Shown: positions 25,433 through 34,384 of the stretch, piece by piece
Layout: every line of letters starts with the position of its first letter
How positions within the stretch are numbered: position 1 is the first letter of the stretch
NCBI GenBank assembly: GCA_963716525.1
Contig: OY970315.1
Coordinates: 1,798,001 to 1,862,000, forward strand
Direction of reading: 5' to 3'
DNA length: 64,000 bases
Origin: JBBREP01 sp963716525
GTDB taxonomy: Bacteria; Actinomycetota; Acidimicrobiia; IMCC26256; PALSA-610
Translations under genes and position numbers: made by a program
Notes under the pieces: model-generated
What the model was told of the DNA's origin: nothing
Database searches by the model: none
Seen by the model: the letters and a program-made list of their open reading frames with translations, nothing else

Positions 25433-25651
25433 ATGCCCGACGAGGAGTACGAAGCCGGCGAGGAACCACCCGAGCCCGAGCTGGGTGAGCTGCCACCCGA
25501 CGTGCCGGAGGCCGATGCCGTGGAGCAGCACCAGGCGGCGGTCGACGACGAGGTGCGGCGCGCACCACGAGACCTGCCGTCCGACGCGTCCGAGGCCGAC
25601 GTGCTCGAGCAGCGGCAAGAGGTGCCGCTCGACGACGAGGGCGAGGACTGA
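25433..25651 (+). CDS. Small acidic protein with duplicated motif
   Basis: A 72-residue, strongly acidic protein (MPDEEYEAGEEPPEPELGEL at the start). A motif repeats twice: LPPDVPEADAVEQHQ and LPSDASEADVLEQRQ, each followed by a stretch ending in DDE. No membrane segment and no Cys. Similar short acidic proteins with EADxxEQ repeats occur in actinobacteria, but I know no function. It lies between the WYL remnant and the TauE gene, convergent with the latter. Confidence 0.6.
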   Translation: MPDEEYEAGEEPPEPELGELPPDVPEADAVEQHQAAVDDEVRRAPRDLPSDASEADVLEQRQEVPLDDEGED

Positions 25652-25664
25652 TCCGGCGTGCGGC

Positions 25665-26441
25665 TCAGCGCAACGCGAGCAGCCCGGCGCCCAGCACCGT
25701 GAGCCCCACGCCGTAGAGCCGCTCGAGCTTCGTCGATTGGGTCCGCAACGCAACCCGGGCACCAGCACGCGATGCCGGAATCGACGTGAGCGCGAGCGTG
25801 AGCGTCACCGCCCAGTCGATGTGGCCGAGCGCCATGTGTACGACCGTGCCCGGCACGGCGAGGGCGGCCGACACCGCGAGGCTCGACCCGAGCGCAGGCT
25901 TGATCTGCAGCCCGGCGATGGTGAGGTAGAGCGGCGCGAGCAGGAAGCCGCCGCTGTTCGCGAGCAGCCCGGCCGCGAGCCCGACCGTCGCGCCCACGAG
26001 CAGGAGGCGGCCACGCGCCACTTCGTCGTCGCCGAAGGCCGTCTCGGTGCGGTCACGGCGGAGCACGATGCGCAGCCCGATGACCGCGATGATCACCTCG
26101 GTGGCCGTCACGAGCAATCCGCCGCTGATCCAACGGGTGGCGAAGGCGCCGACGACCGTGGCCGGCACGCCGGTGGCGAGGCTCCACCCGACGACCCGCC
26201 GATCGATCAGCTGGGCGGCGCGGTACCGGTCGGCCGCGACGAGCGTGCCGGGGACGGTGGCGGGCAGCGGTGACGCCACCGCTGCGATCGCGGGCACGCC
26301 GACGAGATGGAGCAACGGCGTCGCGACCGCGGAGCCGCCCTTGCCGAAGAGGCCGCCGAGGAAGCCGACGAGCACGCCGATTGCTGCGATCGCGAGGAAC
26401 TCCACTGCTTCAGTAGACGGCAGTTCCAGCGATACATCCAA
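25665..26441 (-). CDS. Sulfite exporter TauE/SafE-family permease
   Basis: An eight-helix permease of 258 residues. AIGVLVGFLGGLFGKGGSAV in the first helix and the related VGLAAGLLANSGGFLLAPLY in the second half form the internal duplication of the TauE/SafE family, which exports sulfite, sulfoacetate or similar organosulfur anions. The start is probably TTG 26441; GTG 26405 is the alternative. It follows the alcohol dehydrogenase gene on the same strand. Substrate unknown. Confidence 0.85.
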   Translation of the reverse strand: MDVSLELPSTEAVEFLAIAAIGVLVGFLGGLFGKGGSAVATPLLHLVGVPAIAAVASPLPATVPGTLVAADRYRAAQLIDRRVVGWSLATGVPATVVGAFATRWISGGLLVTATEVIIAVIGLRIVLRRDRTETAFGDDEVARGRLLLVGATVGLAAGLLANSGGFLLAPLYLTIAGLQIKPALGSSLAVSAALAVPGTVVHMALGHIDWAVTLTLALTSIPASRAGARVALRTQSTKLERLYGVGLTVLGAGLLALR

Positions 26442-26500
26442 TACATAGTTCTTCGTCTATCGATAACAAGAAGGCATGGCCACATTCTGCGGCTGGCCGG

Positions 26501-27502
26501 TCACCGCACGCGCACCACCGCGGCGCCGGTGAGCCGGTCGTGGGCCACGTCGGCGAGTGCATCGGGCACGCGCTCGAAGCCGTACTCCGTGACCGTCACC
26601 CGCAGCGGCAACCTCGCCGCGAGCTCGAGCAGGGTGTGGCCGTCAGCCCGGGTGTTCGCGGTGGTGCTGGTGAGCGACCGTTCCTCGAAGAGGTGGCGCG
26701 CATAGTCGAGCGGCGGGATGTCGGTGAGGTGGATTCCGGCGATCGACAGCGTGCCGCCGCGGTCGAGCGCCTCGAGCGCGGGTGGCACGAGCGTGCCGAC
26801 CGGTGCGAACAGCACGGCGCCGTCGAGCGGTTCGGGCGGCGCGGCATCGGCCCCGCCCGCCGAGTGGCAGCCGAGTTCCAGCGCGAGCCGTTGTGCCGCG
26901 ACCGAGCGCGTCATCACGTGCACGCGTGTGCCCTCCGCCAGCGCGAGCTGCGCGGCGAGATGCGCCGACGCGCCGAAGCCGTAGATGCCGAGCACGCCGC
27001 CGGCCGGCACCCGCGCGCGCCGGAGCGCGCGATAGCCGATGATGCCGGAGCAGAGCATGGGCGCCGCCGTCACGTCGTCGAGCTCGTCGGGCAGCGGATA
27101 TACGAACGCGTGGTGCGCGACCGCGTACTCGGCGTAGCCGCCGTCGACGTCCCATCCGGTGAACGTGGGTGCGCTGCAGAGGTTCTCGTCGCCGCGGCAG
27201 CAGTAGCGGCACACGCCACACGTGTGCGCGAGCCAGGCGACGCCGACTCGCCGACCGACGTCGAGGCCCGTGACGCTGCTCCCGACGGCTTCCACCGTGC
27301 CGACGATCTCGTGGCCGGGCACGCGGTTCGGCGATCGCGGGGGCAGGTCGCCTTCGGCGAGATGGAGATCGGTGCGGCACACGCCGCATACGCGCACAGA
27401 TACGAGCACCTCGTGAGCCGCCGGTTCGGGAGGCTCGCGATCGACACGCGCGAGTGGCTGCGAGTCGATCGGTCCGGGATGGGAGACGACCCACGCGCGC
27501 AT
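26501..27502 (-). CDS. Zinc-dependent alcohol dehydrogenase
   Basis: A 333-residue medium-chain dehydrogenase of the AdhP type. The catalytic zinc ligands are the Cys in VCGVCRTDLH and His in VPGHEIVG. The structural-zinc Cys cluster is CGVCRYCCRGDENLC. The Rossmann motif is LGIYGFGASAHLAA. It oxidises or reduces alcohols and aldehydes with NAD(P)(H); the substrate cannot be told. It starts 25 bases after the chloride-channel gene on the same strand. Confidence 0.9.
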   Translation of the reverse strand: MRAWVVSHPGPIDSQPLARVDREPPEPAAHEVLVSVRVCGVCRTDLHLAEGDLPPRSPNRVPGHEIVGTVEAVGSSVTGLDVGRRVGVAWLAHTCGVCRYCCRGDENLCSAPTFTGWDVDGGYAEYAVAHHAFVYPLPDELDDVTAAPMLCSGIIGYRALRRARVPAGGVLGIYGFGASAHLAAQLALAEGTRVHVMTRSVAAQRLALELGCHSAGGADAAPPEPLDGAVLFAPVGTLVPPALEALDRGGTLSIAGIHLTDIPPLDYARHLFEERSLTSTTANTRADGHTLLELAARLPLRVTVTEYGFERVPDALADVAHDRLTGAAVVRVR

Positions 27503-27527
27503 GACGCCAGCTTCGCGCCACGGAACT

Positions 27528-28793
27528 TCAGATGCTCGCCTCGCCCACCACGTCTCGCTCGCGCTGGGTGTGGATCAGTCCCACGTTCCCGGTGAGCGCG
27601 AACGCCGTGATCGTGGCGATGAGTGTGGTCGGCAGCAGCCGCACACCGGACATGCCGCTCACCACGAGCGCCGAGCCGATCGGCGTCTTGGTGACACCGG
27701 TGTTCGCTGCGGCCATGAGCGCGGTGATCATCACGACCTCGTTGGTACCGGGCGCGAGCACGTGGAGAGCCCGGCCCAGGGCCGCGCCGATGAAGAACAG
27801 CGGGATGATGAAGCCACCGCGCCATTCCGACGACAGCGTGACCGACGTGCCGGCGAGCTTCGCGAGCGCGGCGAGCACGAAGAACACGACCGTGCCGCCA
27901 TGGCGGCCCACGATCGTGCCGAGTTGGGCTTCGCCGAAGGTGAGCGAATAGGCCGATGCCAGTCCCAGCGCGGCGAGCACGAGGCCGCCGAGCACCGGGC
28001 GCAGCCCCGGCACGCGACGCGGCGCATGCCGGCCCGGAGCGCCGCAGTGGTGTAGGTGAACGTGACCGCTACCAACGCGCCAGCCGCGCCTGCGAGCAGC
28101 GCCCACGCGAGGTCGACGGTTCGAATCGTGCCCGCGGCCGGGAGATTCCACACCCCACGCAAGCCCGCGGCCGCGATGCACACGTACACCGCGTAGCCGG
28201 CGAGCGCCGAGACGATGGCGGGTACGAGCGCTTCGTAATACTGCAGCCCGCGCCGGTGCAACAGCTCGAGCGCGAATACGGCGGCACCGAGCGGTGTGCC
28301 AAAGAGCACGGTGAACCCAGCCGCCATACCGGCGATCGTGATGATCCGCGACTCCCGCACACCGAGGCCGCTCCTGCCGCGCGCCCCATGATGCGAGCGT
28401 GCCGGTGGTCTGCACCATCGGCGCCTCGGGACCCATGCCGCCGCCCGACGCGATGCACAGCCACGAGATCGGGACGAGCGAGCACAGCATGCGCGTGTCG
28501 GTGCCCGTACCGGACACGTGGATGTTGTCGACCATCAGCTCGACATCACCGGGCGAACCCACATAGCGGGTGACGAGCGCGGCGACGGTCCCGACGCCGC
28601 CGAGGATCAAGAAGCCGATCGCGCCGCTCCAGTGCGTGGGCCACAGAACGTGCTGCAGAAGGTGGATGGCAAGGAGATACGCCGCACCGACGAGCCCCGA
28701 TCCGATGCCGACGAGAAACGTCAGCACGACGACGCGGCGCGGCAGACCGAGCAACGCTCCGTCGAAGAAATGATTGGATTCGCCGTCCGGCAC
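27528..28793 (-). CDS. ClC-family chloride channel/antiporter (two frameshifts)
   Basis: Membrane ClC protein. The N-terminal part has VVLTFLVGIGSGLVGAAYLL and the anion-binding motif GGGMGPEAPMVQ. The frame shifts near 28385, continues one frame over with RESRIITIAGMAAGFTVLFG through TYTTAALRAGMRR, and shifts back near 28030 into VPGLRPVLGGLVLAALGL to the end. The two shifts compensate, so the outer frame remains open and hides a wrong middle of about 115 residues. Genuine gene decay rarely does this; sequencing indels are likelier. It diverges from the MarR gene across a perfect palindrome. Probably moves Cl- in exchange for H+. Confidence 0.8.
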   Translation of the reverse strand: MPDGESNHFFDGALLGLPRRVVVLTFLVGIGSGLVGAAYLLAIHLLQHVLWPTHWSGAIGFLILGGVGTVAALVTRYVGSPGDVELMVDNIHVSGTGTDTRMLCSLVPISWLCIASGGGMGPEAPMVQTTGTLASWGARQERPRCAGVADHHDRRYGGWVHRALWHTARCRRIRARAVAPARAAVLRSARTRHRLGARRLRGVRVHRGRGLAWGVESPGRGHDSNRRPRVGAARRRGWRVGSGHVHLHHCGAPGRHAPRRVPGLRPVLGGLVLAALGLASAYSLTFGEAQLGTIVGRHGGTVVFFVLAALAKLAGTSVTLSSEWRGGFIIPLFFIGAALGRALHVLAPGTNEVVMITALMAAANTGVTKTPIGSALVVSGMSGVRLLPTTLIATITAFALTGNVGLIHTQRERDVVGEASI

Positions 28794-28799
28794 AGATAC

Positions 28800-28812
28800 A
28801 TCGTAATACGAT
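28800..28812. promoter_or_regulatory. Candidate MarR operator
   Basis: ATCGTAATACGAT: perfect 6-bp arms around one base, lying in the 26-bp gap between the divergent clc gene (start 28793) and marR gene (start 28820). A site here would control both. The flanking GATACATC also occurs upstream of the TauE gene (26441-26460), which may share the regulator. Confidence 0.6.
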
Positions 28813-28819
28813 CTATTGG

Positions 28820-29225
28820 GTGACGTCGCCCCGTCTCACCGATCGCGAATACGAGGCGCTGCTCGGGTTCCGGACCGAGCTCCGGCGCTTCCTGCACTGG
28901 AGCGAGGATCAGGCCCGTGCGACCGGGCTCACGCCTGCGCAGCACCAGCTGCTGCTCGCGGTGCGCGGGCATCCCGGCCCTGAGGGTCCGACGGTCGGAG
29001 ACGTCGCCGAATCGCTGCTACTCAAGCACCACAGCGCCGTCGGACTCGTCGACCGCACGGCACGCGCCGGATTGCTCGCACGCCGAGCGCGACGCGCACG
29101 ACCATCGCGTCGTGCGGCTCCGCCTCACCGCCGACGGCAGCCGCCGCCTGGCCCGGCTCAGCCGCCTCCATCTCGACGAGTTGCACCGCCTGCGAGCGAG
29201 CGCGCTCGACGTGCTCGCAGGCTGA
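28820..29225 (+). CDS. MarR-family transcriptional regulator (frameshifted)
   Basis: Starts at GTG 28820. REYEALLGFRTELRRFLHWS leads to TPAQHQLLLAVRGHP and the recognition part DVAESLLLKHHSAVGLVDR. Near 29083 the frame shifts by one base; the rest, ERDAHDHRVVRLRLTADGSR (the MarR wing) and RLSRLHLDELHRLRASALDV, continues to a stop at 29225. One extra C explains it. Joined length is about 135 residues, normal for the family. It is divergent from clc and presumably its repressor. Confidence 0.8.
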
Positions 29226-29336
29226 TCTCCCGGACGATCTTGAGCGCGCACGCACGAATTGTGCGTGCCGAGATGGTGAATTTCGGCTCACGTCGGTATC
29301 AATCATCCGGGAAGCTCGGATCACAGGAGGACTGCC

Positions 29337-31298
29337 GTGCATCATCTTCGAGTCGTCGTCAGGGCTTTGATCTCGTTGGCCATGACCGGATTCCTCGTTG
29401 GACTCGGCGCGACGTCGGCGGGCGCGAACAGCGACACGACGACGAATGCGCCACTGAACTGCACTACGAACCCCGACGTCGGCAACCAGACCGAACCCTG
29501 GAACTCGACGGTCAGCGACGACCACGACCCCGCTGCGGTCGGTGACGCGCTGACCTACACGTTCGTCGTACCGTTCAAGGAGCCAGCGACACCGGTGGCC
29601 GCCAACTACCGCGGCGGCAAGACGTACTACAACATTCCGGCCGGCTTGCACGTGACATCAGTGTCGACGCAGGCCCCGCCGGGCGGTTCGAAGATCCAGT
29701 CGACCGCGGCGATCTCCGGCTCGCAGATCGTCGTCACGAGCACCGGCGATGTGCCGATCGACGGCACCACGTATGCGACGCCGAATCTCATCGTGAAGGG
29801 CACGGTCCTCTCCGCTGCAGCAGGACCGGGCGTCAACTGGCTGCTGCCGCCGAAGCTGGTGGCCAACGCCTACGTGAACGGCATCGGCACGATCGTCGCC
29901 ACGTGCACCCCGGTCTCGCCGTCGACCGTGATCGGCAAGACGGTGGTGCCCGGCGCGCCGTCCGGCCCCACCGCGAACAGCAAGACGCTCACCGTGTCCT
30001 CCGGCGTGCCGACGAAGATCACGCTGTCGGGGAACTCGCCCAAGGGCTACCCGCTGAAGATCACAGTCGCGTCGCAGCCCGCGCACGGCACGCTGAGCGG
30101 CACGCCACCGACCGTCACCTACACGTCGACGTCGGGATACGCGGGGACCGACAGCTTCACGTTCAAGGTCGATGACGGGCACGGCGGGAGCGCCATCGGT
30201 ACGGTCACGCTCAAGGTCGTGTCGGGTCCGGTGATCGACCACACGCCGCCGACGATCGCGCTCACCCAGCCCAAGCATGGCGCGGTGTACGGCCCGACCG
30301 CCGGGGTGAAGGCCGCGTTCTCGTGCGCCGACGCCACCACGAGCGTCGCGAAGTGCACCGGCACCGTGGCGAACGGCGCCCCGATCAATCTCGCTGTCGG
30401 CGTGCACACCTTCGTGGTGCAGGCAGTCGACGCGCAGGGCAACAAGGCCCAGCAGCTCGTGTCGTACCGGGTCATCAAGTGGGCACCGGCACCGCAGCAC
30501 TACAAGGGCACGTCGACCGACACGCTCGCGATCAAGTGCGACAACTCCGTGCTCACCCCCACGACGCTCCCGCTCGTGGCCGGCGCGCCGACCCAGGTAC
30601 CCATGGGTTGGACGTTCTCGATGAAGGCGGCACCTGGTGCGCAGAGCGTGCCCATGCTCCTCGAGTACACGAACATGCGGTACACGGTCGCGGCGCCGGT
30701 CGGCGCGACGATCACCGGCGCATCGGTGGTGCCGGGCACCGGTTCCGCGAACGCACGGACCGGCGCGAGTACGGACGTGTCAGGCGGCAAGGCCGTGCTC
30801 ACGCTGCCCGGCCCGATCGACGGCGGGAACACGTCGGCAACCGGCTTCACGCCGCCGGCGATGCTCCTTTCGATGACGGCCCACGGCAAGGCGACCACGA
30901 AGGTCACCACGAAGTTCGACTCGTTCGTGTTCACTCGCGGCATCGCCGGCGTTCCGAACCCGCCGCCGCCCGCTCCGCCGTTCACGCAGACGGTCACCTG
31001 CCCGGTGACGAGCCCGACGCCCATCCTCACCCACACGACGATCCTCGACGTGACGCCGCCGACCGCGAAGCTCGTGGCGCCCGCACACGGCGCGGTCTAC
31101 ACGGTGGGTCAGAAGGTGATCGTGCAGTATGCGTGCAGCGACGGCGTGGGTCTTGCCTCCTGCAAGGGCACGCAGGCGAAGGGCGCCAAGTTGCCCACCG
31201 GCAAGGTCGGCAAGTTCACCTTTGTGGTCGACGCCATCGACAAGGCGGGCAACCACAGCCAGGCGTTCGCTTCGTACAACGTGGTCGCGCACCGGTAA
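29337..31298 (+). CDS. Secreted protein with Ig/cadherin-like repeats
   Basis: A 653-residue exported protein. The GTG start follows a strong AGGAGG. The signal peptide is about 30 residues (ALISLAMTGFLVGLG, cleavage near ATSAGA-NS). Residues about 210-300 form a cadherin-like domain (PAHGTLSGTPPTVTYTS, then DSFTFKVDDGHGGS). Two later domains share the pattern PPTIALTQPKHGAVYGP or PPTAKLVAPAHGAVYTV with a Cys pair and GVHTFVVQAVDAQGNKAQ, so they are tandem Ig-like repeats. There is no anchor, so it is probably released or wall-associated. Function unknown. Confidence 0.85.
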   Translation: MHHLRVVVRALISLAMTGFLVGLGATSAGANSDTTTNAPLNCTTNPDVGNQTEPWNSTVSDDHDPAAVGDALTYTFVVPFKEPATPVAANYRGGKTYYNIPAGLHVTSVSTQAPPGGSKIQSTAAISGSQIVVTSTGDVPIDGTTYATPNLIVKGTVLSAAAGPGVNWLLPPKLVANAYVNGIGTIVATCTPVSPSTVIGKTVVPGAPSGPTANSKTLTVSSGVPTKITLSGNSPKGYPLKITVASQPAHGTLSGTPPTVTYTSTSGYAGTDSFTFKVDDGHGGSAIGTVTLKVVSGPVIDHTPPTIALTQPKHGAVYGPTAGVKAAFSCADATTSVAKCTGTVANGAPINLAVGVHTFVVQAVDAQGNKAQQLVSYRVIKWAPAPQHYKGTSTDTLAIKCDNSVLTPTTLPLVAGAPTQVPMGWTFSMKAAPGAQSVPMLLEYTNMRYTVAAPVGATITGASVVPGTGSANARTGASTDVSGGKAVLTLPGPIDGGNTSATGFTPPAMLLSMTAHGKATTKVTTKFDSFVFTRGIAGVPNPPPPAPPFTQTVTCPVTSPTPILTHTTILDVTPPTAKLVAPAHGAVYTVGQKVIVQYACSDGVGLASCKGTQAKGAKLPTGKVGKFTFVVDAIDKAGNHSQAFASYNVVAHR

Positions 31299-31421
31299 TT
31301 CGCGACTACCCGTGATTATCCGCTCGGCCGCACGGGCAGAACGGCTCCAGTTCATCTCGCGACTCTGCGACTGGAAAGGAGCTGCCGTGCGGTCCGAGCG
31401 CGTCACCACCGAGGTCGTCAC

Positions 31422-32399
31422 ATGACTTCGTTCGGCTACACGCTGTCGTCGGAGGAGACCGCCCCGGGCGACCTCGTAGCCCACGCGCGGCGTGCCGAGG
31501 AGGCCGGGTTCGACTTCGCGTCGATCTCGGACCACTTCCACCCGTGGGTCGAGGCGCAAGGCCACAGCCCGTTCGTGTGGAGCGTGTTGGGAGCAATCGC
31601 GGCATCGACGGAACGCATCCATGTGGGCATCGGGGTCACCTGCCCGATCATCCGTATGCATCCCGGCATCGTGGCCCAGGCCGCGGCCACGACCTCGCTG
31701 CTGTTCGACGGTCGCTTCTTCCTCGGCGTCGGCACGGGCGAGGCGCTGAACGAGCACGTCTTCGGCGCACGCTGGCCGCGACCCGACGTGCGTCGCGAGA
31801 TGCTCGAAGAAGCGGTACATGTCATCCGCGAGCTGTTCAGCGGTGAGACCGTCGACCATCGCGGTAGCCATTACGAGGTCGACAACGCCCGGCTGTTCGA
31901 CGCGCCGCGTGCGCGTGTGCCCATCATCGTCTCGGGGTTCGGCCCCGAGGCGGCCGAGCTTGCCGGTCGCATCGGCGACGGGCTCTGGTCGAACGGCCCC
32001 GACAAGGAGATCGTGCGGGCGTTCGAGCGGGCCGGCGGCTCGGGCCCGCGCTACGCGCAGCTGAACCTCTGCTGGGCGCCCGACGCCGAACAGGCGCGGC
32101 GCACCGTCCACGAGACATGGCCGAACAATGCGGTGCCCGGCCAGCTCTCACAGGATCTGCCCACGTGGACGCATTTCGAGGAGGCGGCGCAGATCGTGAC
32201 GCAGGAGCTCGCCACGAAGTCGGTGCCGTGCGGTCCGCACATCGCCCAGCAATTGGCCGAGACGGTCGACACCTACGCCGAGGCGGGCTTCGACCACCTC
32301 TACTTCCATCAGATCGGGCCCGACCAGACCGGGTTCTTCGAGTTCTGGCAGCGCGAGCTACGGCCCGTACTGCAGGCGAGGGTGCGCACGGCCGCGTGA
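31422..32399 (+). CDS. LLM-class F420-dependent oxidoreductase
   Basis: A 325-residue TIM-barrel flavin/F420 enzyme of the luciferase-like superfamily. ISDHFHPWVEAQGHSPFVWS and GIGVTCPIIRMHPGIVAQAA are typical of the F420 glucose-6-phosphate-dehydrogenase-like branch, and GVGTGEALNEHVFG contacts the cofactor. The C-terminus has FDHLYFHQIGPDQTGFFEFW. F420 use would be expected in an actinobacterium. Substrate cannot be assigned. Normal length, single gene. Confidence 0.9.
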   Translation: MTSFGYTLSSEETAPGDLVAHARRAEEAGFDFASISDHFHPWVEAQGHSPFVWSVLGAIAASTERIHVGIGVTCPIIRMHPGIVAQAAATTSLLFDGRFFLGVGTGEALNEHVFGARWPRPDVRREMLEEAVHVIRELFSGETVDHRGSHYEVDNARLFDAPRARVPIIVSGFGPEAAELAGRIGDGLWSNGPDKEIVRAFERAGGSGPRYAQLNLCWAPDAEQARRTVHETWPNNAVPGQLSQDLPTWTHFEEAAQIVTQELATKSVPCGPHIAQQLAETVDTYAEAGFDHLYFHQIGPDQTGFFEFWQRELRPVLQARVRTAA

Positions 32400-32443
32400 C
32401 GGGGCGACCGCCACGCGGCGACCCGCCACGGGGCGGGCGTCGC

Positions 32444-32629
32444 TCAGCCGTCCAGTTCCTCGTTGAGCTGGACGTCCTCTCCCTCTTCGGATCGGTCCTC
32501 TTCCATCAGCTCGAGCTCGAAGGTCTCGCGCGCCGTCGTCGGATCGGGGTTCTCGCTCTTGGCCTCGTCGGCGAGCTCTTCGACCGTCTCCCGGCCTTCG
32601 TTCGGCTCGGCCTTCGGATCTGCGCTCAT
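32444..32629 (-). CDS. Small acidic hypothetical protein
   Basis: A 61-residue, very acidic protein, nearly free of hydrophobic residues (MSADPKAEPNEGRETVEELA at the start, EEGEDVQLNEELDG at the end). GGACGAGGG before the ATG is a plausible ribosome-binding site. Probably disordered. It lies in line with the next two minus-strand genes. No family recognised. Confidence 0.55.
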   Translation of the reverse strand: MSADPKAEPNEGRETVEELADEAKSENPDPTTARETFELELMEEDRSEEGEDVQLNEELDG

Positions 32630-32671
32630 GGTCCCTCGTCCTTCCGTGCTCGGTTGTGGCCGGTGCGGCGC

Positions 32672-33097
32672 CTACAGCTCGCGTGACCGCCACAACACGG
32701 CCGCGAGCACCACGCTCACGGCCGACACCGTAAGCCCGACGATCCACCCGGCTACGTCGTTCGCAACGAGCAGCGCGCCGAGCAGCGTGCCGATGCCGAT
32801 CACGCCGAGCGTGGCGACGACCCGCACGAACGCCGACTCGATCGCGCGCCGCGGCGGTTCGGAGGGAAGGAATCCGGTCGTATGCCGAGGCGAGCTGGTC
32901 GCGGCCGCCGCCTCCTCCGCCGCCGGTTGGCCCGGCCGGTCGCTCACCGGCTCGTCGCGGTCACCGTCCGCACGCGCGAAGGGGCTGCGATCGGGCACAG
33001 CGGCGCGCTCGATGCCGCCGTCGATCGACCCCTGCTCCTCGGTCCCCAGTTGCTCGACGGGGTGTTGCTCGACGGGGTGCTGGCCGGGCTCCGACAT
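32672..33097 (-). CDS. Hypothetical protein with two C-terminal membrane helices
   Basis: A 141-residue protein: a polar N-terminus of about 85 residues rich in Glu, Pro and Ala, with the small duplication HPVEQHPVEQ, then two membrane helices (VVATLGVIGIGTLLGALLVA and IVGLTVSAVSVVLAAVLW). The polar part would lie in the cytoplasm. Located directly downstream of the DNA polymerase IV gene. No recognised family. Confidence 0.6.
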   Translation of the reverse strand: MSEPGQHPVEQHPVEQLGTEEQGSIDGGIERAAVPDRSPFARADGDRDEPVSDRPGQPAAEEAAAATSSPRHTTGFLPSEPPRRAIESAFVRVVATLGVIGIGTLLGALLVANDVAGWIVGLTVSAVSVVLAAVLWRSREL

Positions 33098-33127
33098 ACG
33101 GCGCGTTGTACCCCGGGGCGGCGCCGG

Positions 33128-34339
33128 TCAGTCCGGAAGCTGCGGCACCGTGAGTGCGGGCGGGCGCCCGAGCAGCACCGCCCGGGTGACGGCAGCTCGG
33201 CCGAAACGGTCGTGCACCGCGTCGAGGGCGCCGTCGAGGTGGTCGCGCCCGCGTTCGAACGGCAGCGCGAGCTGCACGTGCTCGAGATCGCGCAGGTCGG
33301 CGACCGACAACCCGATGAGCGTGAGCCCGCGCCGGCTGATCGTGTCCGACGCGGCGGCCACGATGGCCCGCGCCGCCGCGAGGATCGTGACGGTAGCGGC
33401 CGTCGCGCAGGGCAGCGTGTGCGAGCGGGTGGCCCGGGTGAAGTCGTCGTACCGGAAGCGGATGATCACGGTGCGGCCAGCACGAGAGGCGGCGCGCATG
33501 CGGCGGGTGACACGGTCGACGATGTCGACGAGCACCGCGTCGATCTCGGCCGGGTCGCGGCGGGCCCGACCGAGCGCATGCTGCGAGCCGATCGACGCCC
33601 TCCGGCGGCCGACCACCACGGGACGGGGATCGCGGTTGTGCGCCAGCGCGTGGAGCTGGCGGCCCGCGGCGCGGCCGATCATCGCCACGAGCGCGGCGGC
33701 CGGGACCCGGGCCACGTCGCCGACGGTGACCAACCCGCGCGCGTGGAGCTTCTCCGCGGTCTTGGGGCCGACGCCCCAGAGGCGCTGCACCGCGAGAGGG
33801 TGCAGGAACTCGAGCTCGTACGCGGGTTCCACCACGAGCAGCCCGTTCGGCTTGGCGACGCCGCTCGCGACCTTGGCGAGGAACTTCGTGCGGGCCACGC
33901 CGACGGTGATCGGCAGGCCGACGCGTTCGGCGACGGCTCGCCGCAACCCGGCGGCGATCGACTCCGGCGTGCCGCGCAGGCGCCGGAGACCGCGCACGTC
34001 GAGGAACGCCTCGTCGATCGACAACCCCTCGACGAGTGGCGTCGTGTCGGCGAACACCTCGAACACGGCCTTGCTCGCGGCCGAGTAGGCCGACATGCGA
34101 GGCTGCACGACGACGGCATCGGGGCAGAGCGCGCGCGCCTGTCGCCCGCCCATCGCCGTGCGCACGCCGTGCGCCTTGGCCTCGTAGCTCGCGGCGAGCA
34201 CCACTCCACCGCCCACGAGCACCGGTCGCCCGCGCAGCCGCGGATCGTCACGCTGCTCGACGGACGCGTAGAACGCGTCGAGGTCGGCGTGCAGGATCCC
34301 GGCGCTGTCGTGGCCCGTCGCGTCAGCAGACACGTACAC
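33128..34339 (-). CDS. dinB: DNA polymerase IV (Y-family)
   Basis: A 403-residue translesion polymerase. Catalytic carboxylates are in ILHADLDAFYASVEQ and GLSIDEAFLDVRG (SIDE motif). VLVGGGVVLAASYEAKAHGV is the nucleotide-binding finger region, and LWGVGPKTAEKLHARGL is the helix-hairpin-helix thumb. The little-finger domain follows, with IGSQHALGRARRD. The C-terminus lacks an obvious beta-clamp peptide of the QLxLF type; LALPFE is the nearest match. It copies past damaged bases, at a cost in fidelity. Start at GTG 34339 or 34333. Confidence 0.9.
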   Translation of the reverse strand: MYVSADATGHDSAGILHADLDAFYASVEQRDDPRLRGRPVLVGGGVVLAASYEAKAHGVRTAMGGRQARALCPDAVVVQPRMSAYSAASKAVFEVFADTTPLVEGLSIDEAFLDVRGLRRLRGTPESIAAGLRRAVAERVGLPITVGVARTKFLAKVASGVAKPNGLLVVEPAYELEFLHPLAVQRLWGVGPKTAEKLHARGLVTVGDVARVPAAALVAMIGRAAGRQLHALAHNRDPRPVVVGRRRASIGSQHALGRARRDPAEIDAVLVDIVDRVTRRMRAASRAGRTVIIRFRYDDFTRATRSHTLPCATAATVTILAAARAIVAAASDTISRRGLTLIGLSVADLRDLEHVQLALPFERGRDHLDGALDAVHDRFGRAAVTRAVLLGRPPALTVPQLPD

Positions 34340-34384
34340 ATGTTCGCACAGGTTCGGGCGCCTGCCAACGCCCGCCGGCGGCGC

